A stretch of 64,000 nucleotides of DNA from Streptomyces sp. LHD-70 (GTDB lineage: Bacteria; Actinomycetota; Actinomycetes; Streptomycetales; Streptomycetaceae), in contig NZ_JAVIFW010000001.1 in the NCBI RefSeq assembly GCF_031157275.1, forward strand, positions 992,001 through 1,056,000, read 5' to 3'. The stretch's first letter is position 1, and each line of letters opens with the position of its first letter. Positions 25,013 through 34,637 of this stretch are shown here, in pieces. The notes below the pieces were generated by a model. The model did not search any database and had not been told where the DNA came from. It worked only from the letters and a program-made list of their open reading frames with translations. The position numbers and the translations under genes are program-made.

Positions 25013-25732
25013 ATGGCGGTGATCGTCGCGCTCGGCGCGTTCCTGATGACGCTGGTCGGCGGCTGGGCGGCGCAGCGCGTCACCGACCGCAGGCACCTCG
25101 TGCTCGGCTTCGCGGGCGGCCTGATGCTCGGCGTCGTCGGCCTGGAGCTGCTGCCGGAGGCCCTGGAGGCCGCGGACGGGGAGATCCACGGCGTGCCCCA
25201 GGCGTTGCTGCTGTTCGTCGGCGGCTTCCTCGTCGCCCACGTCGTGGAGCGGCTGCTCGCCGTACGACAGGCCGCGCACGGCTTTGACGAGCGGGTGCCG
25301 CAGGTCGGGCTCACCGCTGCGGCCGCGATGGTCCTGCACAGCCTGATGGACGGCGTCGCGCTCGGCGCGGCCTTCCAGTCGGGCGGCGCGATGGGCCTGA
25401 CCGTCGCACTCGCCGTCATCAGCCATGACTTCGCGGACGGCTTCAACACGTACACGATCACGAGCCTGTACGGGAACGCCCGGCGCAAGGCGCTCGCCAT
25501 GCTGTTCGCCGCCGCCGCGGCGCCGGTCGTGGGGGCCGCGTCCACGATGTTCTTCACGCTGCCCCAGGAGTTCCTCGGCAGCTATCTCGGCTTCTTCGGC
25601 GGCGCGTTGCTCTATCTCGCCGCCGCGGAGATCCTCCCCGAGGCCCACCACGACCACCCGGCGGTGCCGACGCTGTGCTGCACGGTGGCCGGCGTCGGCT
25701 TCATCTGGCTGGTGGTCGGCGCGGCGGAGTGA
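25013..25732 (+). CDS. ZIP family divalent metal transporter
   Basis: A 239-residue membrane protein with about seven to eight segments. The ZIP signature is HSLMDGVALGAAF in segment 4 and ISHDFADGFNTYT in segment 5, providing His/Asp metal ligands, and AEILPEAHHDHP lies near the C-terminus. It imports or releases Zn2+ or a similar divalent ion. It lies among cobalamin genes, divergent from the CbiG/CbiX frame, so a cobalt role is conceivable but unproven. Start ATG at 25013; no cobalamin riboswitch is seen upstream of it. Confidence 0.85.
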   Translation: MAVIVALGAFLMTLVGGWAAQRVTDRRHLVLGFAGGLMLGVVGLELLPEALEAADGEIHGVPQALLLFVGGFLVAHVVERLLAVRQAAHGFDERVPQVGLTAAAAMVLHSLMDGVALGAAFQSGGAMGLTVALAVISHDFADGFNTYTITSLYGNARRKALAMLFAAAAAPVVGAASTMFFTLPQEFLGSYLGFFGGALLYLAAAEILPEAHHDHPAVPTLCCTVAGVGFIWLVVGAAE

Positions 25733-25746
25733 GCGCGCACGGCTCC

Positions 25747-26061
25747 TCATGACGGTACGACTCCCCGCCCGAACCCGACCCGGCCGCGCGTGCCCTCGAC
25801 CACGGCACGGAGGTACGGCCGCGGAGCGACCGCGACCCGTGGGGCGGCCTCGCCCGCCAGCCCGTACAGGAAGTTCCGCGTGCCGTACCCGAGGTGGCGG
25901 CCGCCCTCGGCCGGCGCCACCCCGGTCGCCGCCGTGACCTCGGCGACGGTGTCGTCGAGGTCGGGGGTGGCGAGGACTAGGGCCTGTCCGGCGGATCTTC
26001 GCGGGTCCGCGAAGATCCGCCGGACAGGCCCTAGGTGGTCCAACTCGGCTGCGGGGCTCAC
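25747..26061 (-). pseudogene. Truncated VOC/glyoxalase-like gene interrupted by a palindromic insert
   Basis: A 104-codon frame whose GTG overlaps the cobB stop (GTGA). Residues 1-10 (MSPAAELDHL) and 29 onward (VLATPDLDDTVAEVTAATGV) are the start of a vicinal-oxygen-chelate protein. Between them lie 18 extra residues encoded by a 50-bp palindromic element plus a 4-bp target duplication. Past about residue 68 (GTRNFLYGLA) family resemblance stops and the frame ends, whereas intact members run to about 200 residues. The gene is therefore broken twice, by an in-frame insertion and by loss of its 3' two thirds. Confidence 0.7.
25981..26030. mobile_element. 50-bp palindromic mini-element in CTAG target duplication
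   Basis: The sequence 25977-26034 is a perfect inverted repeat with 28-bp arms around a 2-bp centre. The outer CTAG copies (25977-25980 and 26031-26034) read as a target duplication; removing one CTAG plus the 50 bp restores His-Leu-Val-Leu-Ala in the VOC gene. The core 24-bp arms begin GGCCTGTCCGGCGGATC. There is no transposase, so it would be mobilised in trans. CTAG duplication suits an IS5-type transposase. This family assignment is inference. Confidence 0.8.
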
Positions 26062-27413
26062 GCGTTGCAGCCTGCCACGAATCTGCGGGCCACGTCCGGG
26101 GCGGCCGCCCAGTGGGTGTGCAGATAGCTGGCGTGCACGCCGCCCTGCACGAAGCCCTCCACCCGGCGTTCCGGCAGATGCATGCCCCAGGCGGGCGTCG
26201 GCCCCGCGCCCGGCTCGATCACCGTGCGGTGGAACTCGTGCCCGCGCAGCCGCGTGCCCGTCGCCGCGAGCGAGCTGTCCGACACGGCGACGGCCTCCCG
26301 GTACCCCAGGGTCAGCCGCTCCGACATACGCGCCTCGGCGTCAAGCACGCCGCACATCGGCTTCCCGTCCAGGGACTTGGCGAGGTACAGCAGACCGGCG
26401 CACTCGGCGGCCACCGGCGCCCCGCTCTGCGCGAGGTCGGCCACGGCCTTGCGCAGCGGTTCGTTGGCGGACAGCTCCGGCGCGTACACCTCGGGGAAGC
26501 CGCCGCCGATCACCAACCCGGCGGTCCCGTCCGGGAGTTGCTCGTCGTGCAGCGGGTCGAACGGCGCGACCTCGGCACCGGCGGCGGTGAGCAGTTCGGC
26601 GTGCTCCGCGTACGAGAACGTGAACGCGGGCCCGGAGGCGAGCGCGACCACCCTCTTCGGCCCCGCGACGGGTTCGAGCCCGGCCGCCGGGTCCCACGGC
26701 GCGTCCGGCAGGGCGGGCGCGGTGCGGGCGAGGGCGAGCAGCCCGTCGAGGTCGCAGCCCTCCCGTACCTGCGCGGCGAGCGCGGCCACCGACTCCAGGG
26801 CCTCGGCCCGCCGCTCCGCCACCGGCACGAGCCCCAAGTGCCGTGACGGCGCCTTCACTTGGCTCTCCCGGCGCAGCGCCCCGAGCACCGGCACCCCGGA
26901 CTCGCCGAGCGCGTCCCGCAGGATCTCCTCGTGCCGCGCCGAGCCCAGCTTGTTGAGGATCACGCCCGCGAGCCGCACCTGAGGGTCCCAGGACGCGAAG
27001 CCGTGCACGAGCGCCGCCACCGAGCGGGACTGCGACGAGGCGTCCACGACCAGCACGACGGGCGCCTTGAGGAGCTTCGCGACCTGCGCCGTGGACGCCA
27101 GCTCGCCCTGCCCGACCGCCCCGTCGTACAGCCCCATGACGCCCTCGACCACGGCCAGGTCGCAGCCCGCCGAGCCGTGCGCGAACAGCGGGCCGACCAG
27201 TCCGGTGCCGCACATGTACGCGTCGAGGTTGCGACCGGGGCGGCCGCAGGCGAGCGCGTGGTAGCCGGGGTCGATGTAGTCGGGCCCGACCTTGTGCGGG
27301 GAGACCGCGAGCCCGGCCTCGGCGAAGGCCGCCATCAGACCGGTGGCGACGGTGGTCTTGCCGCTGCCCGAGGAGGGCGCGGCGATGACCAGACGCGGTA
27401 CGGACGTCACCAC
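26058..27413 (-). CDS. cobB: Cobyrinate a,c-diamide synthase
   Basis: A 451-residue ATP- and glutamine-dependent amidotransferase that amidates carboxylates a and c of (hydrogeno)cobyrinate. The N-terminal P-loop is APSSGSGKTTVATGL, followed by GPDYIDPGYH. The C-terminal class I glutaminase-like domain has the nucleophile Cys in AAECAGLLYLAKSL. GTG start at 27413. It lies 31 nt after cobO and overlaps the broken VOC gene at its end. Last intact gene of the riboswitch-led cobDQ-chelatase-cobOB unit. Confidence 0.95.
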   Translation of the reverse strand: MVTSVPRLVIAAPSSGSGKTTVATGLMAAFAEAGLAVSPHKVGPDYIDPGYHALACGRPGRNLDAYMCGTGLVGPLFAHGSAGCDLAVVEGVMGLYDGAVGQGELASTAQVAKLLKAPVVLVVDASSQSRSVAALVHGFASWDPQVRLAGVILNKLGSARHEEILRDALGESGVPVLGALRRESQVKAPSRHLGLVPVAERRAEALESVAALAAQVREGCDLDGLLALARTAPALPDAPWDPAAGLEPVAGPKRVVALASGPAFTFSYAEHAELLTAAGAEVAPFDPLHDEQLPDGTAGLVIGGGFPEVYAPELSANEPLRKAVADLAQSGAPVAAECAGLLYLAKSLDGKPMCGVLDAEARMSERLTLGYREAVAVSDSSLAATGTRLRGHEFHRTVIEPGAGPTPAWGMHLPERRVEGFVQGGVHASYLHTHWAAAPDVARRFVAGCNA

Positions 27414-27444
27414 GCGAGGCCCTTCTGCAGCTCGTGGACCGGCA

Positions 27445-28053
27445 TCACCACTCGATGCCTCTCTGGCCCTTCTGGCCCGCGTCCATCGGGTGCTTGACCT
27501 TGCCCATCTCGGTCACCAGGTCCGCGAAGTCGAGCAGCGGCTGCGGCGCGTTCCGCCCGGTGATCACCACGTGCTGCTGCCCCGGCCGGTCCCGCAGCAC
27601 GGAGACGACCTCGTCGACGTCGATCCAGCCCCAGTGCATCGGGTACGCGAACTCGTCGAGCACGTACATCCGGTACGTCTCGGCCGCGAGGTCGCGCTTG
27701 ACCTGCTCCCAGCCCTCCAGGGCCTTCTCCTCGTTGGAGGAGTTGTCGCCCTGGAGGTCGCGCTGGACCCAGGACCAGCCCTCGCCCATCTTGTGCCAGT
27801 CGACGGTGCCGCCCTCACCGGAGGCGCCGAGCACCTTCAGGGCCCGCTCCTCGCCGACCTTCCACTTCGCCGACTTCACGAACTGGAACACCCCGACGGG
27901 CCATCCCTGGTTCCAGGCCCGCAGAGCGAGCCCGAACGCGGCCGTCGACTTGCCCTTGCCGGTGCCGGTGTGCACGGCGACGAGCGGGCGGTTGCGGCGC
28001 TGGCGGGTGGTGAGCCCGTCGTCGGGCACGACGGACGGCTGTCCCTGAGGCAT
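27445..28053 (-). CDS. cobO: Cob(I)yrinic acid a,c-diamide adenosyltransferase
   Basis: A 202-residue CobO/BtuR-type enzyme that attaches the adenosyl group to cobalt(I) corrinoids. The P-loop is GTGKGKST (30-37), followed by VFQFVKSAKWKVGEERAL. The conserved LDEFAYPMHWGWID and ITGRNAP stretches are present. Its ATG overlaps the stop of the chelatase subunit gene by one base (TGATG). Confidence 0.96.
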   Translation of the reverse strand: MPQGQPSVVPDDGLTTRQRRNRPLVAVHTGTGKGKSTAAFGLALRAWNQGWPVGVFQFVKSAKWKVGEERALKVLGASGEGGTVDWHKMGEGWSWVQRDLQGDNSSNEEKALEGWEQVKRDLAAETYRMYVLDEFAYPMHWGWIDVDEVVSVLRDRPGQQHVVITGRNAPQPLLDFADLVTEMGKVKHPMDAGQKGQRGIEW

Positions 28054-30122
28054 CAGGCGGCCTTTCTGCTGGAGGAGTTGGCGGGTACGTCACGGATGTC
28101 GCGGACGAGCCCGGCGATGCTGTCCGCGCGCAGCTCGTCGAGGGAGACGGCGCTGCCGCCGAGGTTCCGCGCGAGCTCCGCGGCGAGGCCGAGGCGGACC
28201 GGGCCCGCCTCGCAGTCGACCGTGACGGTCGCGACGCCCTCGGCGGCGAACAGGCCCGCGGCACGGGCCGCCCGCGCGACCGGCTCCGGCCCGCCGGTGG
28301 CCCGGCCGTCCGTGACGACGACGAGCAGCGCGCGCCGCGCCGGGTCGCGGAGCCGTTCGACGCGCAGCACGTCGTGCGCCTTCAACAGGCCCTCCGCGAG
28401 CGGCGTCCGGCCGCCCGTGGGCAGCTGCTCCAGGCGTGCGGCGGCCGTGTCCACGGACGACGTGGGCGGCAGCGCCACCTCGGCGCCCTTGCCGCGGAAC
28501 GTCACCAGGCCCACCTTGTCGCGCCGCTGGTACGCGTCGAGCAGCAGCGAGAGCACGGCGCCCTTCACGGCGCTCATCCGCTGCCGCGCCGCCATCGACC
28601 CGGAGGCGTCCACCGCGAACAGCACGAGGTTGCCCTCACGCCCCTCCCGGGTCGCCTGCCGCAGATCGTCCCGGCGCACCACGAGCCCCGGACCGGACCG
28701 CCCGCGCGCGTGCTGGTGCGGCGCCGCGGCCTGCACGGTTGCCGCGAGATGCAGCTTGCCGAGCGCGCCCCGCGGCCGCCGCGAACCCGTCGTACGGCCG
28801 TGCTCGGTACGGGCCCGCGAGCGACGGCCCGCCGCGCCCGCACCCGTGCCCGGCACAGTGAGCAGCTTGGCGCGGAACGGCTCCGTCGCGGCGACCGGCG
28901 CCTGCTCGGGGGCGGGCGCGGGGGCGGCCGGTGCGGCCTGGGGCTCGCGGTCCTCAGGGGCGTCCTGGGCCTCGGGGGCGTCCTGGGCCTCGCCGCCCTG
29001 CGGCGGCACCTCGGGACCGCCCTGCGGGGGCTGTCCGCCACCGCCGGGCCCGTCCGGGTCTCCGGGCCCGTCGGGCTCGGGGTCGGGCTCGGGGTCCTGG
29101 TCGTCCTCGGAGCCGCCGAACTCCTCCAGGGTCTCGTCGAGTTTGTCCTCGTCGAGGCCCGGCGCGTCGAAGGGGTTGCGGCGCCTGCGGTGCGGCAGGG
29201 CGAGCAGCGCGGCCTGCCGCACGTCATCGGCAGCTACGTCCTCGCGCCCGGCCCACGCCGCGAGCGCCGTCGCCGTACGGGCCATCACGATGTCCGCGCG
29301 CATCCCGTCGACCTCGAACGCCGCGCACGTCGCGGCGATCTGCCGCAGCGCCGCGTCCCCGAGCCGCACGGAGGGCAGCAGCGCACGCGCCGCCACGATC
29401 CGCTCCCGCAGCTCGGCCTCGTCGGCGGCGAAGCGCGCCGCGAACTCCTCGGGCCCGTCGTCGTACGCGAGCCTGCGCCGCACCACCTCGACCCGCTGGT
29501 CCGGCTCCCGGGACGCGGACACCTCGACGGTCAGGCCGAACCGGTCCAGCAACTGCGGCCGCAGCTCGCCCTCTTCGGGGTTCATCGTGCCGACCAGCAG
29601 GAACCGCGCCGCATGCCGTACGGACACGCCCTCGCGCTCCACATACGAGGCGCCCATCGCGGCCGCGTCGAGCAGCAGGTCGACCAGGTGGTCGTGGAGG
29701 AGGTTGACCTCGTCGACGTAGAGGATGCCGCGGTGCGCGTCGGCGAGCAGGCCGGGCTCGAAGGCCTTCACGCCCTCGGACAGCGCGCGTTCGATGTCGA
29801 GGGCGCCGACGAGCCGGTCCTCGGAGGCGCCGACGGGCAGCTCGACCATCCGCGCGGCCCGGCCGTCCGCGGCGCCGGACTCGTGCGGTCCGTCCGGGCA
29901 GTTCGGGTCCGGCGCGGCCGGGTCGCAGGAGAACCGGCAGCCGGAGACGACGGAGACCTCGGGCAGCAGCGCCGAAAGGGCCCGTACGGCCGTGGACTTG
30001 GCGGTGCCCTTCTCGCCGCGCACGAGCACGCCGCCGACGGCCGGTGAGACGGCGTTGAGCAGCAGCGCGAGCCGCAGGTCGTCCTGGCCGACGAGGGCGG
30101 TGAAGGGGTAGGGGGTGTTCAA
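28053..30122 (-). CDS. Fused ChlI/ChlD-type chelatase subunit (putative cobaltochelatase)
   Basis: A 689-residue protein with an N-terminal AAA+ ChlI-like domain and a C-terminal von Willebrand A domain. Walker A is GEKGTAKST (36-44), and the lid contains [20 protein letters not shown] long Pro/Glu/Asp-rich linker (about 335-455) precedes [15 protein letters not shown], the MIDAS metal site. It would act as the motor of aerobic cobalt chelatase with a CobN subunit. The start is a TTG at 30122 with AGGAGG seven bases upstream, overlapping the cobQ stop (TTGA). No cobN is present in the window. Confidence 0.88.
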   Translation of the reverse strand: MNTPYPFTALVGQDDLRLALLLNAVSPAVGGVLVRGEKGTAKSTAVRALSALLPEVSVVSGCRFSCDPAAPDPNCPDGPHESGAADGRAARMVELPVGASEDRLVGALDIERALSEGVKAFEPGLLADAHRGILYVDEVNLLHDHLVDLLLDAAAMGASYVEREGVSVRHAARFLLVGTMNPEEGELRPQLLDRFGLTVEVSASREPDQRVEVVRRRLAYDDGPEEFAARFAADEAELRERIVAARALLPSVRLGDAALRQIAATCAAFEVDGMRADIVMARTATALAAWAGREDVAADDVRQAALLALPHRRRRNPFDAPGLDEDKLDETLEEFGGSEDDQDPEPDPEPDGPGDPDGPGGGGQPPQGGPEVPPQGGEAQDAPEAQDAPEDREPQAAPAAPAPAPEQAPVAATEPFRAKLLTVPGTGAGAAGRRSRARTEHGRTTGSRRPRGALGKLHLAATVQAAAPHQHARGRSGPGLVVRRDDLRQATREGREGNLVLFAVDASGSMAARQRMSAVKGAVLSLLLDAYQRRDKVGLVTFRGKGAEVALPPTSSVDTAAARLEQLPTGGRTPLAEGLLKAHDVLRVERLRDPARRALLVVVTDGRATGGPEPVARAARAAGLFAAEGVATVTVDCEAGPVRLGLAAELARNLGGSAVSLDELRADSIAGLVRDIRDVPANSSSRKAA

Positions 30123-31666
30123 GGGGTGGCCTCCTGGGACGGAGTGGGTTCGGGGGGCTGGGGCGGAGCCCCAGGAGGAACAAAGGGGAGGGACGAGGGG
30201 GCCCCGCCCTCGATCAGCCGCAACAGCCCCTCCGTGTCCGCGTGTTGCTCGATCAGATCGCCGAGCCGGTCCAGCTGCTCCTCGCGCAGCGCACCGAACG
30301 ACGTGTCGGGCGCGGGCACGAACCGCCGCCCCGCCGCCCGCGCGACCTCCCGCAGGAACGCCCGCCGGAACCCGTCGGACTCCAGGGAGCCGTGCCAGTG
30401 CGTGCCCCACACGGCGCCGACGCGGCAGCCGTCGAGGAACGGCTCACCGCCGTCCACGCGGGCCACGCCATGGTGGATCTCGTACCCCTCGACCCGCTCG
30501 CCGAGCGCCGAACCCACGGGCCGGGCCAGGGTCTTCTCGCGCTCGAACCGCACCCGTACGGGCAGCAGTCCGAGCCCGTCGACCGCACCGGCGCGGGACT
30601 CGACGTCGTCCTCGATGTGCTCGCCGAGCACCTGGAAGCCGCCGCAGATGCCGAGCACCGGGCGGCCCTCGGCGGCGCGGCGGGCCAGGGCGTCCGCGAG
30701 GCCGCGCTCCCGCAGCCACGCAAGTGCCTTGACGGTGCCGCGCGTTCCGGGCACCACGACCAGGTCCGCGTCGGCCAGCTCCTCGGCGCGGTCCACGAAC
30801 CGCACGACGACACCCGGCTCGGCGGCCAGCGCGTCGACATCGGTGAAGTTGGACATCAACGGCACCGCACAGACGGCGACCCGCAGCACGTCCTCGCCGA
30901 CCGGCGGCGCGACGACGGACTCCCGCACGGTGCCCCGCATCGACACGCGCAGCCCGTCCTCCTCGTCGATGCCGAGCCCGTGCGCGTACGGCAGGACTCC
31001 GTACGTACGCCGCCCGGTGAGCTTCTCCAGCATGTCGAGCCCGGGTTCGAGCAGGGTCACATCGCCGCGGAACTTGTTCACCAAGTACCCGGCGACCAGG
31101 GCCTGATCGGCCTCGCTCAGCAGCGCCGTCGTACCGAAGAAGGACGCGAAGACACCGCCCCGGTCGATGTCGCCGACCACCACGACCGGAAATCCCGCGG
31201 CGCGCGCGATGCCCATGTTCACGATGTCGGTACGCCGCAGATTGATCTCGGCCGGACTGCCCGCGCCCTCGCAGATCACCGCGTCGTACGAGCTGCGCAG
31301 CTGCTCCAGGCAGTCGGTGACGGTGCCGAGCAACTGCTCCTGCCGCCCGCCGTGATAGCCGCGGGCGGACATCTCACCCACCGGCTTGCCCATCAGGACG
31401 ACCTGGCTGGAACGGTCGCCGCCGGGCTTGAGCAGCACCGGGTTCATCAGCGCACTCGGCTCGACCCGGGCGGCCTGCGCCTGCATGGCCTGCGCCCGCC
31501 CGATCTCGGCACCCTCGCGCGTCACGAACGAGTTCAGCGACATGTTCTGCGCCTTGAACGGCGCGACAGACACACCCTTACGAGCCAGCCACCGACAGAT
31601 CCCGGCGGTGACAACGCTCTTGCCCGCGTCGGATGTGGTTCCGGCAATCAGCAGACCGCCGCTCAT
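30119..31666 (-). CDS. cobQ: Cobyric acid synthase
   Basis: A 515-residue ATP/glutamine amidotransferase that amidates carboxylates b, d, e and g of adenosylcobyrinate diamide. The dethiobiotin-synthetase-like start is [31 protein letters not shown] is a family hallmark. The glutaminase-like Cys lies in [14 protein letters not shown], with the His in [17 protein letters not shown]. The ATG at 31666 overlaps the cobD stop. The last ~28 residues (Pro-rich, [19 protein letters not shown]) are not family sequence. They are encoded by a GC-rich hairpin module also seen in intergenic regions, as if the original stop had been lost. Confidence 0.95.
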   Translation of the reverse strand: MSGGLLIAGTTSDAGKSVVTAGICRWLARKGVSVAPFKAQNMSLNSFVTREGAEIGRAQAMQAQAARVEPSALMNPVLLKPGGDRSSQVVLMGKPVGEMSARGYHGGRQEQLLGTVTDCLEQLRSSYDAVICEGAGSPAEINLRRTDIVNMGIARAAGFPVVVVGDIDRGGVFASFFGTTALLSEADQALVAGYLVNKFRGDVTLLEPGLDMLEKLTGRRTYGVLPYAHGLGIDEEDGLRVSMRGTVRESVVAPPVGEDVLRVAVCAVPLMSNFTDVDALAAEPGVVVRFVDRAEELADADLVVVPGTRGTVKALAWLRERGLADALARRAAEGRPVLGICGGFQVLGEHIEDDVESRAGAVDGLGLLPVRVRFEREKTLARPVGSALGERVEGYEIHHGVARVDGGEPFLDGCRVGAVWGTHWHGSLESDGFRRAFLREVARAAGRRFVPAPDTSFGALREEQLDRLGDLIEQHADTEGLLRLIEGGAPSSLPFVPPGAPPQPPEPTPSQEATP

Positions 31667-32682
31667 GATGTCTTTCCTCTCCACCGCTGTGGGCAGGCGT
31701 TCCGCAGGGCGGAACCGGTGGGCACAGCTCCCGTTGCCGGGCGCCCTGACGTCAACGCCCAGACGGACCGCCCGACAGCACATGCACCCAGAGCAAGCCA
31801 ACCAACCCTGCGAGAAAGCCGAACCGCCCGTTCGACATCGGCGACTTGAACCGCACCCCCGGAGGGGTTCAGCACGGGCCGATGCTCAACCCGCCCCCCG
31901 TACGACAACGTCCCCCCGAGCCGAACGCCCAACGCCCCCGCGAACGACGCCTCGACGGGCCCGGCGTTGGGACTGGGATGCAACCCGGCATCATCCCGCC
32001 ACGCCCGCGCGGCGCCGCGAGGAGAGCCCCCTGCCACCACAGCCAGCGCAGCGGTGAGCCGAGCACCGGCCCACCCCGCAACATCGTCCAGCCGCGCGGA
32101 GGCCCACCCGTACCGCCGATACCGCCGCGACTTGTGCCCGACCATCGCGTCCAGCGTGTTCACGGCCCGGAACGCGACGAGGCCGGGCACGCCGCCGACG
32201 GCACCCCACACGAGGGCGCCGACGACCGCATCGGAGGTGTTCTCGGCGACGGACTCGACGACGGCACGCGCGATCCCGTCCGCGTCGAGCGCCTGCGGGT
32301 CGCGGCCGCACAGATGGGGGAGGCGCTCGCGGGCGGCGTCCACATCGCCCGCGGCGAGCGCGTCGCCGATGGCACGGGCCTCCCGGCCGAGCGAGGTGCC
32401 GCCGACGACGGCCCAGGTGGCGGCGGCGGTCAGGGCGACGGAGGCGGTGGGGGAGCGGCGCACGGCGGCGGCGGACAGCGCGGCGGCACCCACGGCACCG
32501 CCCACGCAGACGGCGGTGTGCAGGGCGCCCCACCCGCGGTGGTCCCGCCACAGCACCCGCTCGACGGCACCCGCCGCGCGGCCGAACGCGGCGACCGGAT
32601 GGCCTCGGCGGGGATCGCCGAGCAGCAGGTCACCGAGAAGGCCGGCGGCGGCGCCGTACGCGAAGACGCGATCGGCACGCAC
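31663..32682 (-). CDS. cobD: Adenosylcobinamide-phosphate synthase
   Basis: A 339-residue membrane protein (CbiB/CobD) that attaches aminopropanol to adenosylcobyric acid. It starts [20 protein letters not shown] and has the family stretches [32 protein letters not shown] and [23 protein letters not shown] start at 32682. It is the first gene after the cobalamin riboswitch and overlaps cobQ by four bases (ATGA). The C-terminal ~45 residues are poorly conserved. Confidence 0.94.
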   Translation of the reverse strand: MRADRVFAYGAAAGLLGDLLLGDPRRGHPVAAFGRAAGAVERVLWRDHRGWGALHTAVCVGGAVGAAALSAAAVRRSPTASVALTAAATWAVVGGTSLGREARAIGDALAAGDVDAARERLPHLCGRDPQALDADGIARAVVESVAENTSDAVVGALVWGAVGGVPGLVAFRAVNTLDAMVGHKSRRYRRYGWASARLDDVAGWAGARLTAALAVVAGGSPRGAARAWRDDAGLHPSPNAGPVEASFAGALGVRLGGTLSYGGRVEHRPVLNPSGGAVQVADVERAVRLSRRVGWLALGACAVGRSVWALTSGRPATGAVPTGSALRNACPQRWRGKTS

Positions 32683-32834
32683 GCTTCAGGCCGCCGTCAC
32701 GCCTCGAAGGAACGGGGGACGGTACGTACTCGACGCACTCGAAGCACTCAAGGAGCTGGAAGCGTCCGAACGGCAGCCGCGCATGGCGTTGTTGTCCTCA
32801 CTCAGGGTCCGCGCCCTGGTTCGACGTGAACGGC

Positions 32835-32965
32835 GGCGAGAGTTCCTGGCTCCCCGGGTTCGTGATGGCTCGTGAACCCCGGTGACAGTGGCGGGACCGC
32901 GCCGGATTCGCACCGGCTTCCTCTTCTGACCGCCGTAATGGCTCGGGCAGTCCACCACGCCCGAC
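32835..32965 (-). promoter_or_regulatory. Cobalamin riboswitch upstream of cobD
   Basis: Read on the minus strand, the conserved cobalamin-riboswitch core is clear: AAGCCGGTGCGAATCCGGCG, then CGGTCCCGCCACTGT, then GAGCCAGGAACTC. Binding of adenosylcobalamin should reduce expression of the cobD-cobQ-chelatase-cobO-cobB transcript. The 150 nt between it and the cobD start would hold the expression platform. The rest of the 400-bp gap (32683-33083) shows no gene; the open frames across it read the riboswitch itself. Confidence 0.93.
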
Positions 32966-33083
32966 AACGCCCGTCAACTCCGCTTTGACCTGCGGCGGAA
33001 GAGTGTGCGGAGGCCCACAGGAAACCGCCCCGCGCCGGCCCTCGAAGGGGCTGGTGCGGGGCGGTGCGGCGCGGTGGCCGGTG

Positions 33084-33308
33084 TCAGAGGACGATCAGGG
33101 AGATCCCGTAAGCCACCGCGGCCGCGCAGAGTGCGAAGCAGGCGTACGCGCCGGTGCGGGCGAGCGGCGCGGAGCCGCCCTGCTCGGTGGCCGCCTCCTG
33201 CTTGGAGAGGCCGACGATGCCGAGGGTGAACAGCCCCACCAGGGCGACCGTCGCCACGAGGCTGACGCCGAAGACGGAGCCGAGCGCCGCCCAGTCGATG
33301 TCGATCAT
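33084..33308 (-). CDS. Small membrane protein downstream of pit
   Basis: A 74-residue protein with two hydrophobic segments (about 9-35 and 52-74) and a short polar loop containing SKQEAATEQGG. It starts 34 nt after the pit stop, in the same direction, so it is probably co-transcribed. No known motif. The same small gene sits beside the Pit transporter in S. coelicolor (recalled). It may be an accessory of the transporter. Confidence 0.75.
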   Translation of the reverse strand: MIDIDWAALGSVFGVSLVATVALVGLFTLGIVGLSKQEAATEQGGSAPLARTGAYACFALCAAAVAYGISLIVL

Positions 33309-33342
33309 GCGTGTTCCTTAGCTCGCTGGTCCGGTCGCCGGA

Positions 33343-34590
33343 TCAGACGGTCGCACCGGCGGGCCGCGCGGACTCCGCGGCGGCACCGGCCTGGGCCGGG
33401 ATGGTGGGCTTGGCGTCCGCGTCGAGGGCGTTGGCCACGGCGCCCTCGGGCTCGGAGTCCGCAGAGGTCTCGGTGCCGGTGGCCGGGTCGTCGCTCTCGT
33501 TGACGTTGTGGTGGTCGACGACCTGGCGGCGCGAGATCAGCCAGATCGCGACGCAGGACGCGACGAGGAAGACCGCGACGGCGGCGACGCCCCAGCCGCC
33601 CTGGCGGGCCACGAACTCGGCGCCCGCGGCGACCAGTCCGGCGGCCGGCAGGGTCAGGCCCCACGCGACGAACATCCGGGTCGCCGTCGACCAGCGCACG
33701 ACGCCGCCCTTGCGGCCGAGGCCCGAGCCCATGACGGCGCCGGAGCAGGAGTGCGTGGTGGAGAGCGAGAAGCCCAGGTTGGACGAGGACAGGATGACCG
33801 CGGCGGCCGAGGTCTGGGCGGCGAAGCCCTGCTGCGGCTGCAGGTCGGTGAGGCCCTTGCCCATGGTGCGGATGATGCGCCAGCCACCGAGGTAGGTGCC
33901 GAGGGCGATGGCGACACCGGCCGAGACGATGACCCAGACCGGCGGGTTGGAGCCCGGCGCGAGGGCGCCACCAGCGACGAGGGCCAGCGTGATGATGCCC
34001 ATCGTCTTCTGCGCGTCGTTGGTGCCGTGGGCGAGGGAGACCAGACCGGCGGAGGCGATCTGCCCGGCGCGGTAACCCTTGGCGCTCGACTGCTTGCCGA
34101 CGTTCTTGCCGAGCTTGTACGTCAGTCGCGCCGCGAGGAACGCGGCGATACCGGCGACGAGCGGCGCGGCGACCGCGGGGATCAGGACCTTGGTGACGAC
34201 GACGCCGCCGTTGACCCCGCTGAGGCCGATGGACGCGATGGTCGCACCGATCAGACCGCCCATGAGGGCGTGCGAGGAGCTGGACGGCAGGCCGACCAGC
34301 CAGGTGAGCAGGTTCCAGAGGATGGCACCCACCAGGGCCGCGAAGATCACTTCGGGCTGGATGCCGTCTTCTCTGACAAGTCCGCTGGAGATCGTCTTGG
34401 CGACCTCGACGGACAGGAAGGCTCCGACGAGATTCAGCACGGCGGACATGGCCACCGCGGCCTTGGGCTTCATTGCGCCGGTCGAGATGGTCGTGGCCAT
34501 CGCGTTGGCGGTGTCGTGGAAACCGTTCGTGAAATCGAACACGAGAGCTGTCACGATCACAATCGCGAGCAGCAGCGTGATGTGTTCCAT
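33343..34590 (-). CDS. pit: Low-affinity inorganic phosphate transporter (Pit family)
   Basis: A 415-residue PiT transporter with about ten membrane segments. The duplicated PiT signatures are DFTNGFHDTANAMATTIST near residue 20 and LAHGTNDAQKTMGI mid-protein, plus LPSSSSHALMGGLIGA and STTHSCSGAVMGSG. It imports metal-phosphate with protons. The Asp/Glu-rich C-terminal tail after about 360 is soluble. A PHO box 50 bp upstream indicates PhoP control. In S. coelicolor the matching gene is known as pitH2 (recalled). Confidence 0.94.
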   Translation of the reverse strand: MEHITLLLAIVIVTALVFDFTNGFHDTANAMATTISTGAMKPKAAVAMSAVLNLVGAFLSVEVAKTISSGLVREDGIQPEVIFAALVGAILWNLLTWLVGLPSSSSHALMGGLIGATIASIGLSGVNGGVVVTKVLIPAVAAPLVAGIAAFLAARLTYKLGKNVGKQSSAKGYRAGQIASAGLVSLAHGTNDAQKTMGIITLALVAGGALAPGSNPPVWVIVSAGVAIALGTYLGGWRIIRTMGKGLTDLQPQQGFAAQTSAAAVILSSSNLGFSLSTTHSCSGAVMGSGLGRKGGVVRWSTATRMFVAWGLTLPAAGLVAAGAEFVARQGGWGVAAVAVFLVASCVAIWLISRRQVVDHHNVNESDDPATGTETSADSEPEGAVANALDADAKPTIPAQAGAAAESARPAGATV

Positions 34591-34637
34591 TTACCCAGGC
34601 AATCTTTCGACGTCAGTGTCTTGTGGAACGTAGGCAA

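Noticed and set aside
32686..32967. 93-codon minus-strand open frame upstream of cobD
   Set aside because: It reads through the cobalamin riboswitch core, which explains the sequence better.
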